NCBI GenBank assembly: GCA_910575075.1
Contig: CAJTCY010000013.1
Span: 1 to 64,000, forward strand
DNA: 64,000 nucleotides
Source: Lachnospiraceae bacterium
Lineage (GTDB): Bacteria > Bacillota > Clostridia > Lachnospirales > Lachnospiraceae
Direction of reading: 5' to 3'
Below, piece by piece: positions 34,918-44,971 of this stretch. Both the position numbers and the translations under genes were made by a program. The stretch's first letter is position 1; every line of letters begins with the position of its first letter. A model generated the notes under the pieces. That model worked only from the letters and a program-made list of their open reading frames with translations, had not been told where the DNA came from and made no database searches.

Positions 34918-36217
34918 TTTCGGTCAACCCCTGTTCTGTAAAAAATTTAACGACTAAAGGATGGACATTATGCCACCTCTTCCCGTTATACTCAAGTACT
35001 ACCGAAGCCTGCAGCATTTTCAGCAGCATCTCCTTATCTTCTATTAACTCCTTATTACCCTTATAAATATTCAATAAAAAATCATAATCTTTTTTCTCGA
35101 TCCGTCTTGTCAAGGATGTCTTCAATTCCTCCAGGGCACGTTCTGCATCCTCCATAGAAATCGTTTCACTCTCTCTGCGCTCCGCCCTCTTTGCCGATGA
35201 ATTAATAGCATGAAATAAGTCTCTCAGGGAACCTCCCGTGTACTGAATCAATTTTTTTAGCACATCTTCTTCAAATAAGGCCGAACTTGCTCGTTTTTGC
35301 ACAATCTTGTCAATGATATCAATACCTTCTGGAAAAGGCTCGCTGTTTATTTTTTCAATCTTGATCATCGGAAGTGTTTTTGTTATAAAATAACTTTCCA
35401 TAGCAGAAAATCTTACGTCATAGGAAAGCCCGATCGGGAAAGTATATATTACCGGAAACATCATTCCTGAAAGAATTGCTGCATAATTATAAAATACGTT
35501 CCATGCATCCTCAGGGTTCAGTTTATCTAAATCCTCAAAAATAATAATCGGGCGTTTTCCATCTGTATTCTCAGTAATTTCTTCTGCCACCTCCCCTAAT
35601 ATGCCAATCCATTCACTAGAACGGACACTTATTTTTCTCCGATATTCTTTCCGTGTTTCTTCATTCAACTTCAAATCCGTTTTTATCTTAGCGAAAATAT
35701 TCAAAATGCCAGCAAGCAACCCCTTTGTCTCAACTGACATCCCACTCTCTGCTGAAGCTGCTTCTACTTCCTGGGATATCGTTGTTTCTATACCTTCCCC
35801 CCAAAAATTCTTAATATTTTCAATAACTTTATCCTTTATTTTACACCCTGATTCTTCTGCAATCTCCAACAAAGCCTCTCCCATCAATATAAAAAGATCA
35901 GAATATACAATATTGAATAAATCCAAATCCATTCCACACTTTATTGTTCTCACATGATATCCATCATCCGCCAATTCCTGAGTCATCCTGTTCAACTCTG
36001 TACTCTTTCCATATCCTCTGTGTCCCAACAGCAAACACGCACTGTATTCCTTCGCACTGCGGCAAATATCAGCAATATCTTTAATTGGAGAATCGTACTT
36101 ATCACTTGTACGATATTCCATCGTATCCTCACAATAAAACTCCGCCATCTGGTCTATTTGCAAGGGCGCTGGTGAAAAAGCATTTATGATTTCAGAAACC
36201 TGATTCGCATATTTCAT
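34904..36217 (-). CDS. P-loop NTPase (AAA/KAP-like) paired with TPR protein
   Basis: A 437-residue cytoplasmic ATPase. Walker A GHRGYGKSTEL (about residues 64-74), Walker B RPIIIFEDLDKL (about 225-236) and a sensor-like segment IYTFPIGLSYD follow the AAA/STAND plan. GGSLRDLFHAINS (about 320) holds a likely arginine finger region. The C-terminal part (350-437) is helical with a winged-helix-like end (VLEYNGKRWHNVHPLVVKFF). Between Walker A and B lies a long helical insert (105-200). AAAGGAA precedes the ATG. It is followed at once by the TPR gene. It has no assigned function that I know; a split STAND-like signalling or defence unit is one possibility. Confidence 0.75.
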   Translation of the reverse strand: MKYANQVSEIINAFSPAPLQIDQMAEFYCEDTMEYRTSDKYDSPIKDIADICRSAKEYSACLLLGHRGYGKSTELNRMTQELADDGYHVRTIKCGMDLDLFNIVYSDLFILMGEALLEIAEESGCKIKDKVIENIKNFWGEGIETTISQEVEAASAESGMSVETKGLLAGILNIFAKIKTDLKLNEETRKEYRRKISVRSSEWIGILGEVAEEITENTDGKRPIIIFEDLDKLNPEDAWNVFYNYAAILSGMMFPVIYTFPIGLSYDVRFSAMESYFITKTLPMIKIEKINSEPFPEGIDIIDKIVQKRASSALFEEDVLKKLIQYTGGSLRDLFHAINSSAKRAERRESETISMEDAERALEELKTSLTRRIEKKDYDFLLNIYKGNKELIEDKEMLLKMLQASVVLEYNGKRWHNVHPLVVKFFTEQGLTESVRE

Positions 36218-36621
36218 AAGCCAAATTCCTTTCCCATTTTAATTCTCATTATATATCTAAAATAATAAAACATATGATCGGCATCAACCACACAAGCCTC
36301 CTAAAAAACCGCCTTAGCCAAATGGCTCCTGGTTATATGCCTGTCTAAATCTATGGTATGACCGCACTTGCCAGCCATGCTTTTACCTATGACATAGTTT
36401 TTCTTTATTATAATTATACACATTCTCTCTCGTTTCGCAAATTCTATTTTTGATCACCTTTTGACACTGGAATCTGTTTATTTAAAAAATAATGAGATAT
36501 GAAAGAAAAATATTAATTTTTTATACTTTTTTCTTCACAAACACATCTTGTAATCATCGAGAAAAAACAATAAAATAGACTTATAGTGAAATCAAAAAAG
36601 CAAAAGAGGAGAATTTTATTT
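36218..36621. other. Intergenic region between NTPase and chemoreceptor genes
   Basis: About 400 bases without a convincing gene. A minus-strand TATAAT (36408-36413) could start the NTPase/TPR transcript. Downstream of it is a 25-codon frame (36301-36378, MAGKCGHTIDLD onward) with a weak AGG site. Nothing else is evident. Confidence 0.4.
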
Positions 36622-38658
36622 ATGAGCAGAAAAAAAAAGATATCCATGCATTCAAAAAAACGAATTGCAGATGAAATTATGCTCCAGATCGGCAAAAGCG
36701 TTTTAGCTGTATTTGTCATTGTGGCTTTCATCTCTATATTCATGGTTCGAGGGGCGATTATGTCCTCTAAAGAGACAGAACTGACACTGGATTCCGAAGC
36801 GGCATCCCAAGAGTTGGCGGGATTTTTTCAGCAATATATAAAATCTACGGAACAATTAGCTGTCAATCCAGAACTTCGCAGTTTATTACAAGAAACAAAA
36901 CCAGGAGACCGTATCCTAGAATCAGAACATATGGACACTGTTCATCATAATTTAGTGAACATTGTGGCTACCGATCCCGATAACATCCTTGCCACATGGA
37001 TCGCAGACCTGGATACCAGCACACTGACACAATCAGACGGCTATACTTCTGGAGAAGACTGGGTGTTCACAGAACGTGTATGGTATCCCTGCATCGACGC
37101 AAAAGCGACGGTATTGACAGAACCGTATTTAGATCCCAGTACCGGCAAATTTATCCTAAGCACCGTAACACCTGTATATGACGAGGCTAACGGAGATGCT
37201 CTGGGTGTAGTAGGAATGGATCTCGCATTAGACCATGTAACGGATGTTATGAGCCAGTATAAAGTCGGCAAAAACGGATATATCATATTATTATCTGGCG
37301 ATGGAACCATTATCTATCATCCACAAGAGGATATGATACAGCAAAACATTGCGGATATAGATGTTTCACAGAATGTTAAAGACACTGTAACAGAAGGAAA
37401 GAAAGAATTCCTGAGATATAAAGCGGGCGGCACAACAAAATACGGTGTAGTAGAACCTGCCGGAGATACGGGTTATACCGTAATCAGTAATCTGCCTTTC
37501 ACAGAATATTATTCCATGATTTTCCTAATGGTCTTTGCTTTGATTGCCATCTTTGTAGTAGGTATTTTAGCCATTATAATCAGTATAAAGAGAAGCGCTG
37601 CCAATTTAACTAAGCCTATCCTCGAACTAAATCATACGGCACAACAGCTTGCAGCCGGAGATTTAGATGTACAGCTTGCCATAACTGCAGAAGATGAAAT
37701 CGGCGAATTGGGACAGTCTATTGGAGATACGGTAAGCCGATTAAAAGAATATATTGTATACATAGACGAAATTGCAGCTGTTCTGGCACAAATGGCAGAT
37801 GGTAAATTGAGTATTGATCTGCAGAATGACTATGTTGGAGAATTCCAAAAGCTAAAAACTGCCCTGCTCAATATTTCGTCCTCTATGAATGAAGTTATGC
37901 TTGGCATCAGCAATACTGCAGAACAGGTATCTGTCGGAGCTACCGAACTTGCGAATGCTTCCCAGGTACTGGCAAATGGAGCGGAAACTCAGGCTGCATC
38001 TGTGCAAGAACTTGTAGCAACGACAACAACAATTAATGAACAGGTGCAGGAAAGTAAAAAAGACGCCGAGCTGTCAGCGGAAGCAACGGATCAGGTTACT
38101 CAAATGATGGGGAATAATCAGAAAAAGATGCAAATGATGATGGACGCTGTGAATACAATACAGGAAACCTCACAGCAAGTCGTACAGATCATCCAGACAA
38201 TAGAAGAAATTGCAGATCAAACAAATCTTTTGTCATTAAACGCTTCTATAGAAGCTGCTCGTGCAGGTGAAGCTGGAAAAGGATTCGCGGTTGTGGCCGA
38301 TGAGATAGGAAATCTTGCATCCGAAAGTTCTAAAGCTGCAAATATGACCAGAGAATTAATTGGTGTATCTATGGAAGAAATAGAGAAAGGAAATTCTATC
38401 GCCAAAGATGTAATGAATTCTCTGGAAGATTCTGTCAAAGCTGTAGACCGTGTGAATGGCATGATCAAGAAAACAGCTGATAATGCAGTGGTACAGGCGC
38501 AAAATATAGACCAAATCCGTTTAGGAGTAGAGGAGATTGCCCAAGGCGTACAAGACAACTCTGCTACAGCCGAAGAAACATCAGCCACTTCAGAAGAACT
38601 TGCATCACAGGCTGCTATACTGCATGAGATGGTTCAGAAATTTGAAATTCACGAATAG
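36622..38658 (+). CDS. Methyl-accepting chemotaxis protein, dCache type
   Basis: A 678-residue chemoreceptor. The start at 36622 ([13 protein letters not shown]) has GAGGAG upstream. A first helix (about 30-50) leads to an extracellular dCache-like sensor (55-290), with the [29 protein letters not shown] and [12 protein letters not shown] segments typical of Cache domains. A second helix (about 300-325) and a HAMP domain (325-385) follow, then the signalling coiled-coil with the conserved tip [21 protein letters not shown] (positions about 533-553). The C-terminus lacks a CheB/CheR tether. No che or flagellar genes are nearby, so it may feed a remote pathway. Ligand unknown. Confidence 0.93.
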   Translation: MSRKKKISMHSKKRIADEIMLQIGKSVLAVFVIVAFISIFMVRGAIMSSKETELTLDSEAASQELAGFFQQYIKSTEQLAVNPELRSLLQETKPGDRILESEHMDTVHHNLVNIVATDPDNILATWIADLDTSTLTQSDGYTSGEDWVFTERVWYPCIDAKATVLTEPYLDPSTGKFILSTVTPVYDEANGDALGVVGMDLALDHVTDVMSQYKVGKNGYIILLSGDGTIIYHPQEDMIQQNIADIDVSQNVKDTVTEGKKEFLRYKAGGTTKYGVVEPAGDTGYTVISNLPFTEYYSMIFLMVFALIAIFVVGILAIIISIKRSAANLTKPILELNHTAQQLAAGDLDVQLAITAEDEIGELGQSIGDTVSRLKEYIVYIDEIAAVLAQMADGKLSIDLQNDYVGEFQKLKTALLNISSSMNEVMLGISNTAEQVSVGATELANASQVLANGAETQAASVQELVATTTTINEQVQESKKDAELSAEATDQVTQMMGNNQKKMQMMMDAVNTIQETSQQVVQIIQTIEEIADQTNLLSLNASIEAARAGEAGKGFAVVADEIGNLASESSKAANMTRELIGVSMEEIEKGNSIAKDVMNSLEDSVKAVDRVNGMIKKTADNAVVQAQNIDQIRLGVEEIAQGVQDNSATAEETSATSEELASQAAILHEMVQKFEIHE

Positions 38659-38690
38659 TTAACAACCTTACTGCAGATAAATAACAAAGG

Positions 38691-38736
38691 ACTGGCGCAC
38701 GAATATATTGCTCGTGCGCCAGTTCCTCGTTTTTTC
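38691..38736. terminator. Terminator between chemoreceptor and SOR-like genes
   Basis: CTGGCGCACGA and TCGTGCGCCAG form an 11-bp stem, followed by TTCCTCGTTTTTT on the plus strand. It lies between convergent genes. Confidence 0.85.
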
Positions 38737-38742
38737 TGTCAT

Positions 38743-39111
38743 TTATTTTATCTCTGCTTTCCAAAGCCCATGCAGATTACAATACTCATATGCCGCCAGC
38801 GGCTTATCTCCAGGATTCAGCATAAATTCTGCTTCTGGTTTATCTCCAGGTGAAAGCACTCTTAAGTGTCCTCCCTGCTGAGTCTCTAAATAGATCCACA
38901 TAATATAGTGTTCCTCCAGCATAGGATGCTCCAGTTCTCCCACTTTTATCTGAATTCTGCCGCTGTTTTGAACAACTGCAGGAACATGTTTCTCTCCTGA
39001 AGCATCTGTGGTATTCGCCTGCAATTCCTGAAATGTTTTTTCTCCAGCATGTTTTCCCGGAACAATTTCCATAGCTATGCTCAGACATTCACTGCACTTA
39101 TAAAATTTCAT
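38743..39111 (-). CDS. Superoxide reductase-like (desulfoferrodoxin/neelaredoxin) protein
   Basis: A 122-residue protein that would reduce superoxide to peroxide without making oxygen. The start at 39111 (MKFYKCSECL) has GGAGG before it. The catalytic Fe centre ligands appear as His in GEKHVPAV, two His in EHPMLEEHYIMWI and Cys/His in CNLHGLW. The N-terminal CxxC (KCSEC) recalls the desulforedoxin-type domain, but the second Cys pair is missing, so a complete centre I is unlikely. It is a single gene. The rubredoxin at 6344-6502 could be its electron donor by analogy with other anaerobes. Confidence 0.85.
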   Translation of the reverse strand: MKFYKCSECLSIAMEIVPGKHAGEKTFQELQANTTDASGEKHVPAVVQNSGRIQIKVGELEHPMLEEHYIMWIYLETQQGGHLRVLSPGDKPEAEFMLNPGDKPLAAYEYCNLHGLWKAEIK

Positions 39112-39262
39112 GATATCTGCCTCCTTTTGCAAATATACAGTATTTAATTACAACTGTCAGTGAAAGTATGCCCAATATCTTCCAAACATATCACAAGATT
39201 TCCCGCAAAAATGTATTCTGCTTTGCACCTCTTTGACCACATCTGTTCAAGGAAGAATCTTT

Positions 39263-40531
39263 TTAATTTAATTCAGCAATTCTGGTGACTCCTACATAGA
39301 TCTCTGATATTTTATACCAGGTGGCATAATCAACCACTCCTGTCTGGGGCAGCCCGAACACGGACTGGAATTTTTTCACTGCCTCCTGTGTCGCCGGACC
39401 AAAAGAACCGTCAGCGCTGATTCTGGGAATTGATGTATATACCTGTGCAATCCTGTTCAACTGCTCCTGCATCTGTCTTACCTTGCTCCCGCTGGAACCG
39501 ACAGAAAGATTTTCTCTGGGCCAGGATGCTGGGATGCCAGAAATTTCTTCTGCTTCGTTGATGTACATATCGCTACCGTAATAATACCGCAGTATTTCAA
39601 TCGCAGAATAATTCTGATCACCCAGGTATTTAGACCCCCATTGGCTCAGCCAGTTCGGGCAGGTTACACGCTGTCCGTCACAATACTGTGTCAAAATAGG
39701 CTGACGCACATTTGGTCTTGACAGATAATTTCCAAACATTTCATCTACCACCTGAGAAATGCTTCGGAAATAATTTCTGCCGTACACCCATTTATGATCA
39801 TATGCGGTGGATGATGTGATAGTAAAATCATAGCCCTTATTCCGGTACCACTCTGTATACACACGGTTCAATGTAAAAGACATAATTGCAAGAATATTTG
39901 CCCGAATGGTACTTTCTGGCCAGGTAGCATAGATTTCACTGGATGCTACATTTTTGATATAATCTTTATATCTCACATAGTAATCATTTGCGGTAGAATC
40001 TCCCGGCGTACCATCATGAACCACCACATATTCAGGTACTACCACCCTGCTCAAGACAATCTCTCCACTCTCATCTACCGGTTTAATTTCTGCCTCTGCT
40101 ATTTTGGGAGGAAAATTGCCGAACAGCGTATTTGCCGGAATTACAATATTTTTATTCTCTTCCGAAACTTCTACTGGTTCCATCCTTACATTCTGCAAAG
40201 ACAGCTCCCCTGAAAATACATCTATCCCTTCAATGCTCACCGGCCGATAGCCTTCCGCCTCGACTTCCAATGTATATTCTGCATACGGCTGTGTCGTCTG
40301 TTCTGGTTCCATGCTGTATTCCAGAGGCGGGGCCGCCAGCGTCAAAACATCAGATTGTCCTTCAGCATTGGTAGAGAGCTGTTCTAATGTATTTTCCGGA
40401 TCTCCCGTGTAAGAGACCCTCACCCTTGCATTTTCTACTGGGATTAACCCCACGGCAGAGGTCACCTGTATGAGCATCGTTCCATTATCTACATGATTTA
40501 CCTGCGCTCCTCGCAAATTCTTTTTCTGCAT
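39263..40531 (-). CDS. Peptidoglycan-binding domain protein
   Basis: A 422-residue protein without a signal peptide. The ATG at 40531 (MQKKNLRGAQ) has AGAGG 5 bases upstream; the GTG two codons earlier lacks a site. Residues 15-125 look like a carboxypeptidase-regulatory/PEGA-like beta-sandwich (GLIPVENARVRVSY, YRPVSIEGIDVFSG). The middle (about 160-330) has YVVVHDGTPGD, YKDYIKNVASSEIYATWPE and AIMSFTLNRVYTEW, which resemble SpoIID-like proteins of Clostridia. The end (345-422) is a PG_binding_1 domain (GSSGSKVRQMQEQLNRI, DGSFGPATQEAVKKFQ). A role in spore cortex or wall remodelling is plausible. Enzyme activity is not proven. Confidence 0.75.
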   Translation of the reverse strand: MQKKNLRGAQVNHVDNGTMLIQVTSAVGLIPVENARVRVSYTGDPENTLEQLSTNAEGQSDVLTLAAPPLEYSMEPEQTTQPYAEYTLEVEAEGYRPVSIEGIDVFSGELSLQNVRMEPVEVSEENKNIVIPANTLFGNFPPKIAEAEIKPVDESGEIVLSRVVVPEYVVVHDGTPGDSTANDYYVRYKDYIKNVASSEIYATWPESTIRANILAIMSFTLNRVYTEWYRNKGYDFTITSSTAYDHKWVYGRNYFRSISQVVDEMFGNYLSRPNVRQPILTQYCDGQRVTCPNWLSQWGSKYLGDQNYSAIEILRYYYGSDMYINEAEEISGIPASWPRENLSVGSSGSKVRQMQEQLNRIAQVYTSIPRISADGSFGPATQEAVKKFQSVFGLPQTGVVDYATWYKISEIYVGVTRIAELN

Positions 40532-40685
40532 AAACACCTCTTAATTTCTACACTTATTGATAGTTTATGCTTTTGCCGCAAAAATGTACTGAAAAAAGCA
40601 AAGTGGGCAAGCCTACTTCAACCTCCTTCCCCCATTTTTGGGGAAAATAGCTTGCACGCTTTAGCGTAAAAGTGTCTTCCTATAA

Positions 40686-40715
40686 GATAAAAAGAATCCT
40701 GTCGAACAGGATTCT
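40686..40715 (-). terminator. Terminator after the small membrane protein gene
   Basis: AGAATCCTGT and ACAGGATTCT pair across TCG on the minus strand, followed by TTTTATC; it abuts the stop codon. Confidence 0.85.
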
Positions 40716-40900
40716 CAGACAAGCTCAGATTGACAGACCGGGTTATGATTCAAACTGACATACCTCTGTTCCATCATCAACTTTCGTGCGCATAAGGTAC
40801 CGCTGATACACACTGCAAGTACAGCTACCGCAAACACTACCATGCCGCTTCGTTTTTTATCTCCATTAATATCCGCAAATTCATCCTTTTTTCTGCTCAT
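40715..40900 (-). CDS. Small membrane protein of unknown function
   Basis: A 61-residue protein (MSRKKDEFADINGDKKRSG, then a hydrophobic helix at about 20-38, then a polar end with two Cys). The ATG at 40900 is preferred; a GTG three codons earlier is also possible. It has its own terminator, which supports a real gene. Not recognised. Confidence 0.6.
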   Translation of the reverse strand: MSRKKDEFADINGDKKRSGMVVFAVAVLAVCISGTLCARKLMMEQRYVSLNHNPVCQSELV

Positions 40901-41117
40901 ATTACTCACTCTTTTCTTTCTTGATAACTGGATTCTATCATTAGTCTATAAAAAAATCTTTAATTTCATTCTATTTCTTTCTTAAAAATTTATAAAAAAT
41001 TTAATCTGCATTATTTCTGAACAGAACTAAATCATCCATGTATCTTTCTTTATAGCATTTCACAAAAGCAATCAACGCAGCCGCACACTATCTATCCGAA
41101 TATAATTAAAATACTTT

Positions 41118-41768
41118 CTAAAATTCTTTGTGCTTCATAATAGAGATACTGGCTTTTAAGGATAGCAGTAAAATAATGACTAAAATAACGAGTACCATTG
41201 CCGTCACAGCGCTCTTACTTATCATCGGCAAATGATTGACAAAATTCGCTGTATCAATCTTAAGCATTTTTGCAGCTTTTACCAGAACAATACTGATCAT
41301 AAACAGCGCTCCCAGCGCCCCAAGAAGAGCAATCCTTCCTTTTTCAGCGCCAAATTTAAGCTGAAACGGAATCATTATTGCCTGTATCACGATCACTGCG
41401 GGTAAAACTGCCATAGCAGTCACCATTGTCTCAGAAACATCTGCTTTTACATTTAGCAAACCTAAGACAAGGGCTAAAAATATTGTAAAAATCCATACAC
41501 TGCATCCAATCAGGAAAGCAAAACAATATTTTTCAATAACATAACCAGCCCTGCTAACTGGCAAAGTAAACAAAAATGCATTACCATTATCAAATTCATC
41601 ATAACTTATCGTGTTTAATGTAAACAGCGACAGAACCAACGGCAGACCCAACAGAAACGATGAATCATCTGAAATAGCTGCGATACCAATTGCTATGGCA
41701 ATGATTATGAAATAGAAATTTTTTTGCCCTTTCATCAGTCTAAAATCTTTCACCAGTAAACCTTTCAT
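41118..41768 (-). CDS. ABC-2 type transporter permease
   Basis: A 216-residue membrane protein with about six helices, starting MKGLLVKDFRLMKGQKNF, a common start of ABC-2 permeases of Bacillota. The NTISYDEFDNGNAFLFTLPVSR segment is typical of this group (YtrB/YtrC-like partners). It overlaps the ATPase gene by 4 bases. Together with the GntR-type regulator it forms a YtrA-type, regulator-first operon that in relatives responds to envelope stress or antibiotics. The exported molecule is unknown. Confidence 0.88.
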   Translation of the reverse strand: MKGLLVKDFRLMKGQKNFYFIIIAIAIGIAAISDDSSFLLGLPLVLSLFTLNTISYDEFDNGNAFLFTLPVSRAGYVIEKYCFAFLIGCSVWIFTIFLALVLGLLNVKADVSETMVTAMAVLPAVIVIQAIMIPFQLKFGAEKGRIALLGALGALFMISIVLVKAAKMLKIDTANFVNHLPMISKSAVTAMVLVILVIILLLSLKASISIMKHKEF

Positions 41769-42616
41769 GATTCCTGCCCCCTTATCATCATTGTAATCAC
41801 TTCATCTATCGTTCCTTTTTCAATTGCGATTCTGGGATAGTTCTCAGCATAATATCGTTTCTGATTTGTAAGACAGCTATATCCATAATTCTCCTTCTTT
41901 GAACGCAATACGAATTGCTTATCCAGCTTTTTAAACTGTTCTTCATCAATTTTCAGCAAAGCATAGTCACTCAGAAGAACATCCGTATCCTCGTGTAAAA
42001 TTACTTTCCCCTCGTGTATCATGTAGATATCATCACATATCGTTTCCAGATCGCTGGAAATATGCGAACTGATGAGAATCGAACGTTCTTCGTCCCGTTC
42101 CATAAACTCCCTTAAAATTTCCAATAATTCATCTCTGGCAATGACGTCTAAACCTGCGGTTGGCTCATCAAGAATTAACAGTTTTGCTTTGTGCGAAATC
42201 GCAACAAGAACTTTCAGTTTCGCTTTCATGCCCGTTGAAAAGTCTTTGATTTTCTTATCAAACGGCAGTTGAAATCTGCGTGTCTGCTCTGTAAAAAACG
42301 AATAGTCGAAATTCCTATACAGGTTTTTTAAAATAGGAATAATATCCTTGACTGTTAAATATCCGCTAAATCCGGAATCAGAAAGGGCAACTCCTATATT
42401 TTCTCTATCTTCCGAAACGAATTCCTGTAAATCCTTTCCGAAAATCCTGACACTTCCGCCGTCAGCTGAAATCAACCCTAACACTGCTTTAAATGTTGTG
42501 CTTTTTCCAGCGCCATTCTGCCCGATCAGCCCTGTTACACAACCATGATGCACTTCCAAAGAACAATTCAGCGAGAAATTATCATAATTCTTTTTGAGAT
42601 GTTCAATTTTAAGCAT
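41765..42616 (-). CDS. ABC transporter ATP-binding protein
   Basis: A 283-residue ATPase. Walker A GQNGAGKSTTFKAVLGL (about 34-50), Q-loop region, signature DFSTGMKAKLKVL (about 131; the usual LSGGQ is replaced by FSTGM, a common variant in this subfamily), Walker B LLILDEPTAGLD and the switch His in ISSHISSDLE. I chose 42616 (MLKIEHLKKNY), with GGAGG 10 bases upstream; an ATG six bases earlier is also possible. It partners the permease at 41118-41768 and is next to the GntR gene. Confidence 0.92.
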   Translation of the reverse strand: MLKIEHLKKNYDNFSLNCSLEVHHGCVTGLIGQNGAGKSTTFKAVLGLISADGGSVRIFGKDLQEFVSEDRENIGVALSDSGFSGYLTVKDIIPILKNLYRNFDYSFFTEQTRRFQLPFDKKIKDFSTGMKAKLKVLVAISHKAKLLILDEPTAGLDVIARDELLEILREFMERDEERSILISSHISSDLETICDDIYMIHEGKVILHEDTDVLLSDYALLKIDEEQFKKLDKQFVLRSKKENYGYSCLTNQKRYYAENYPRIAIEKGTIDEVITMMIRGQES

Positions 42617-42621
42617 ATACA

Positions 42622-42993
42622 TCAACCCTCCAAAATCAATTCAAATAAACTCTTTATATCTTCGTCACTAATTCCAAAGCGCCGGCCTTTTTGAATTGCC
42701 TGCTCTAAATCTGCTTCCAGCTCCTTTTTCTGTTCTTCCAATAAAAGCTCTGTATTGATTGCCGCCACGTAAGTTCCTTTTCCATGTACAGTTACCGTAT
42801 AGCCCTCACTTTCCAAATTGTCATATGCTTTCTTGACTGTTAATGCGCTGATTTTCAGCTCTTTTGACAGTGTGCGGACAGAAGGAAGATTATCATTTTC
42901 CTTTAGCTCCCCGTTGCGTATGAGTGTTTTAATTTGGTCTGTAATCTGTTCATATATAGGAACCATTAAGGAAGTGTTAATAATCAATTTCAT
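42622..42993 (-). CDS. GntR-family regulator (YtrA subfamily)
   Basis: A 123-residue repressor. The winged helix (about 10-75) shows VPIYEQITDQIKTLI, LPSVRTLSKELKISALTVKKAYDNLE in pieces and GYTVTVHGKGTYVA. The short C-terminal helical part (80-123) is the YtrA type, without a large effector domain. It leads the ABC transporter operon and probably represses it. Its ATG lies 18 bases after AGGGAGGAAACG. Confidence 0.9.
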   Translation of the reverse strand: MKLIINTSLMVPIYEQITDQIKTLIRNGELKENDNLPSVRTLSKELKISALTVKKAYDNLESEGYTVTVHGKGTYVAAINTELLLEEQKKELEADLEQAIQKGRRFGISDEDIKSLFELILEG

Positions 42994-43109
42994 ATTTATC
43001 GTTTCCTCCCTTGTATATAAACAGTATATAACAGTTTATATCTGTTGTCAAGTGTTATATACTGTTTGCATCGTTCTGAATTGCTATTTGTTCTTTCCTA
43101 TGAAAAAAT

Positions 43110-43168
43110 AAAAAAACATCATGTCAAGAATATCTTTCCTTTTCATATTCTGAACATGATGCTTTTTA
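43110..43168. terminator. Long hairpin between GntR and ilvE genes
   Basis: ACATCATGTCAAGAATAT and ATATTCTGAACATGATGC pair across a short loop (a few mismatches). On the minus strand it is followed by TTTTTTTA, and A/T-runs lie on both sides, so it ends ilvE transcription. Confidence 0.8.
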
Positions 43169-43211
43169 TAAATATCCATTCACAATCAGCTGTCTTTTAC
43201 AAAGAATATCC

Positions 43212-44276
43212 CTATTTTACTTCTCTGGTCCAGCCATATTTGTCTTCAACGTCTCCCCATTGAATTCCTGTCAGATAATCATACAATTTCTGTGTCAGCG
43301 TTCCAATCTTGAAATCATTTACTGTCACCACATCATCCTTATACATAAACTCTCCCACTGGAGAAATAACTGCTGCGGTTCCTGTTCCAAACGCCTCTTC
43401 CAGGCTTCCGTCGTGACCGGCTTTCATCAAATCATCTACAGACAAGTGCGTCTCATTTACTTGATAACCCCAGTCTTTGAGAATATGAATGATGGAATCT
43501 CTGGTAACGCCGGGAAGTACGGTTCCTTCCGTAGGAGCCGTATAAATTTCACCATTTATTTTGAACATGATATTCATAGTGCCTACTTCTTCCACATACT
43601 TCCTGTGTACACCGTCTAACCAGAGCACCTGTGTGCAGCCCTTCTCTTCTGCCCTCACCTGTCCTAAAATAGAAGCTGCATAATTACCGCCGCATTTGGT
43701 GTCCCCGGTTCCGCCCTTAACGGCACGAACCAGCTCGTCCTCTACCAGAATCTTAACCGGATTGATACCTTCTGGATAATACGCGCCAACCGGACAGCAG
43801 ATTATCATAAATTTATAAGAAACCGCCATATGAACGCCCAGGGCTGACTCAGTCGCAAATACAAAAGGACGGATATACAGAGAAGTCCCCGGCTCAGAAG
43901 GAATCCAGTCCTTCTCTATCTTCACCAGCTCTTCCACTGCTTCTACAAACATCTCTTCTGGAAATCCCGGCATACACAGTCTGGCATTGGAATTAATCAT
44001 TCTCCTTGCGTTCATTTCCGGACGGAAGAGCAGTATCTTGTCTTCCTTGGTACGATACGCTTTCATTCCTTCAAAAGTTTCCTGAGCATAATGCAGTGTC
44101 ACACAGGAGGGACTGATTTCCACTGGTCCATAAGGTTCAATCCTGGCATCATGCCAGCCTATGTCTTTGTCCCAGTCCATCACAAACATATAATCCGTCA
44201 TATACTTGCCGAATCCCAGATTACTCTGGTCTGGTTTTTCTTTTAATACATCTCTTTTTACAAACTTGATATCCAT
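43212..44276 (-). CDS. ilvE: Branched-chain amino acid aminotransferase
   Basis: A 354-residue PLP enzyme for the last step of Val, Leu and Ile synthesis. Fold-type IV features: LHYAQETFEGMKAYR, FRPEMNARRMINSNARLCMP, the catalytic Lys in GGTGDTKCGGNYAASILGQ (in pieces, about residue 195-200), EVGTMNIMF and LPGVTRDSII. Length and motifs fit the eukaryotic-like type II BCAT. GGAGGAG precedes the ATG. It is separate from ilvB/ilvN at 52455-54720. Confidence 0.96.
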   Translation of the reverse strand: MDIKFVKRDVLKEKPDQSNLGFGKYMTDYMFVMDWDKDIGWHDARIEPYGPVEISPSCVTLHYAQETFEGMKAYRTKEDKILLFRPEMNARRMINSNARLCMPGFPEEMFVEAVEELVKIEKDWIPSEPGTSLYIRPFVFATESALGVHMAVSYKFMIICCPVGAYYPEGINPVKILVEDELVRAVKGGTGDTKCGGNYAASILGQVRAEEKGCTQVLWLDGVHRKYVEEVGTMNIMFKINGEIYTAPTEGTVLPGVTRDSIIHILKDWGYQVNETHLSVDDLMKAGHDGSLEEAFGTGTAAVISPVGEFMYKDDVVTVNDFKIGTLTQKLYDYLTGIQWGDVEDKYGWTREVK

Positions 44277-44455
44277 AATCGCTCCTCCATCCTGTTTTTT
44301 CTCTCATTGTTTTTATCAATTATTATACTTTTTTGGAAAGCTGTCAAGATTATTCTTAAGGCTTATGTTCTTCATAACTTTTTTTCATAATCCGGTAGGC
44401 AAATTCCATAAAATGTTGTATACTTTACCTAAATATTCAGCAAAGGAGAATTGTT

Positions 44456-44971
44456 ATGCATCAATTTCAACCATACCCTGTGAATTTGTTAGAACTCAAT
44501 CCATTTACCAAGATATCAGAAGAATGGATGCTGATTGCTGCCGGCAATCAGGAAAAAACCAACGCTATGACTGCAAGCTGGGGCGGCATGGGCGTTCTCT
44601 GGGGCAAAAATGTTGCTTTCATCTTTGTCCGGGAAAACAGATATACCAAAGAATTTATAGAGAAAGAAACATATTTTTCCTGTAACTTCTTTGACAAAAA
44701 ATATAAAAATGATCTGAAATATTTTGGCGTAGTCTCTGGCAGACAGGAAGATAAATTCAAAGTCTCCGGACTCAATATTAATTTTAAAGACGATATTCCT
44801 TTCGTGGACGAGGGAAATTTCATCTGCCTTTGCCGGAAAATGGCTGCCGTTCCTATAAACGAAGCTCATTTCCTTGATCCGGAAATTAAAGAGAAATGGT
44901 ATTCTGGCAAGGACGAGGGAAACTTTCATACTTTGTACGTTGGTGAAATTGTTGAATTTCTGGCTAGATAG
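44456..44971 (+). CDS. Flavin reductase-like domain protein
   Basis: A 171-residue FMN-binding split-barrel protein. NAMTASWGGMGVLWGKNVAF (about 36-55) is the typical flavin-binding region, with VRENRYTKEFIEKETYFSCNFF and HTLYVGEIVEFL near the end. Such proteins reduce flavins or act as small flavoproteins in anaerobes. Good AAAGGAG site. It is a single gene between ilvE and the sugar-use locus. Confidence 0.85.
   Translation: MHQFQPYPVNLLELNPFTKISEEWMLIAAGNQEKTNAMTASWGGMGVLWGKNVAFIFVRENRYTKEFIEKETYFSCNFFDKKYKNDLKYFGVVSGRQEDKFKVSGLNINFKDDIPFVDEGNFICLCRKMAAVPINEAHFLDPEIKEKWYSGKDEGNFHTLYVGEIVEFLAR

Noticed and set aside
36301-36378. 25-codon minus-strand frame in the leader of the NTPase/TPR unit
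   Set aside because: Weak ribosome site and no recognised similarity; chance cannot be excluded, so it is only mentioned in the intergenic entry.
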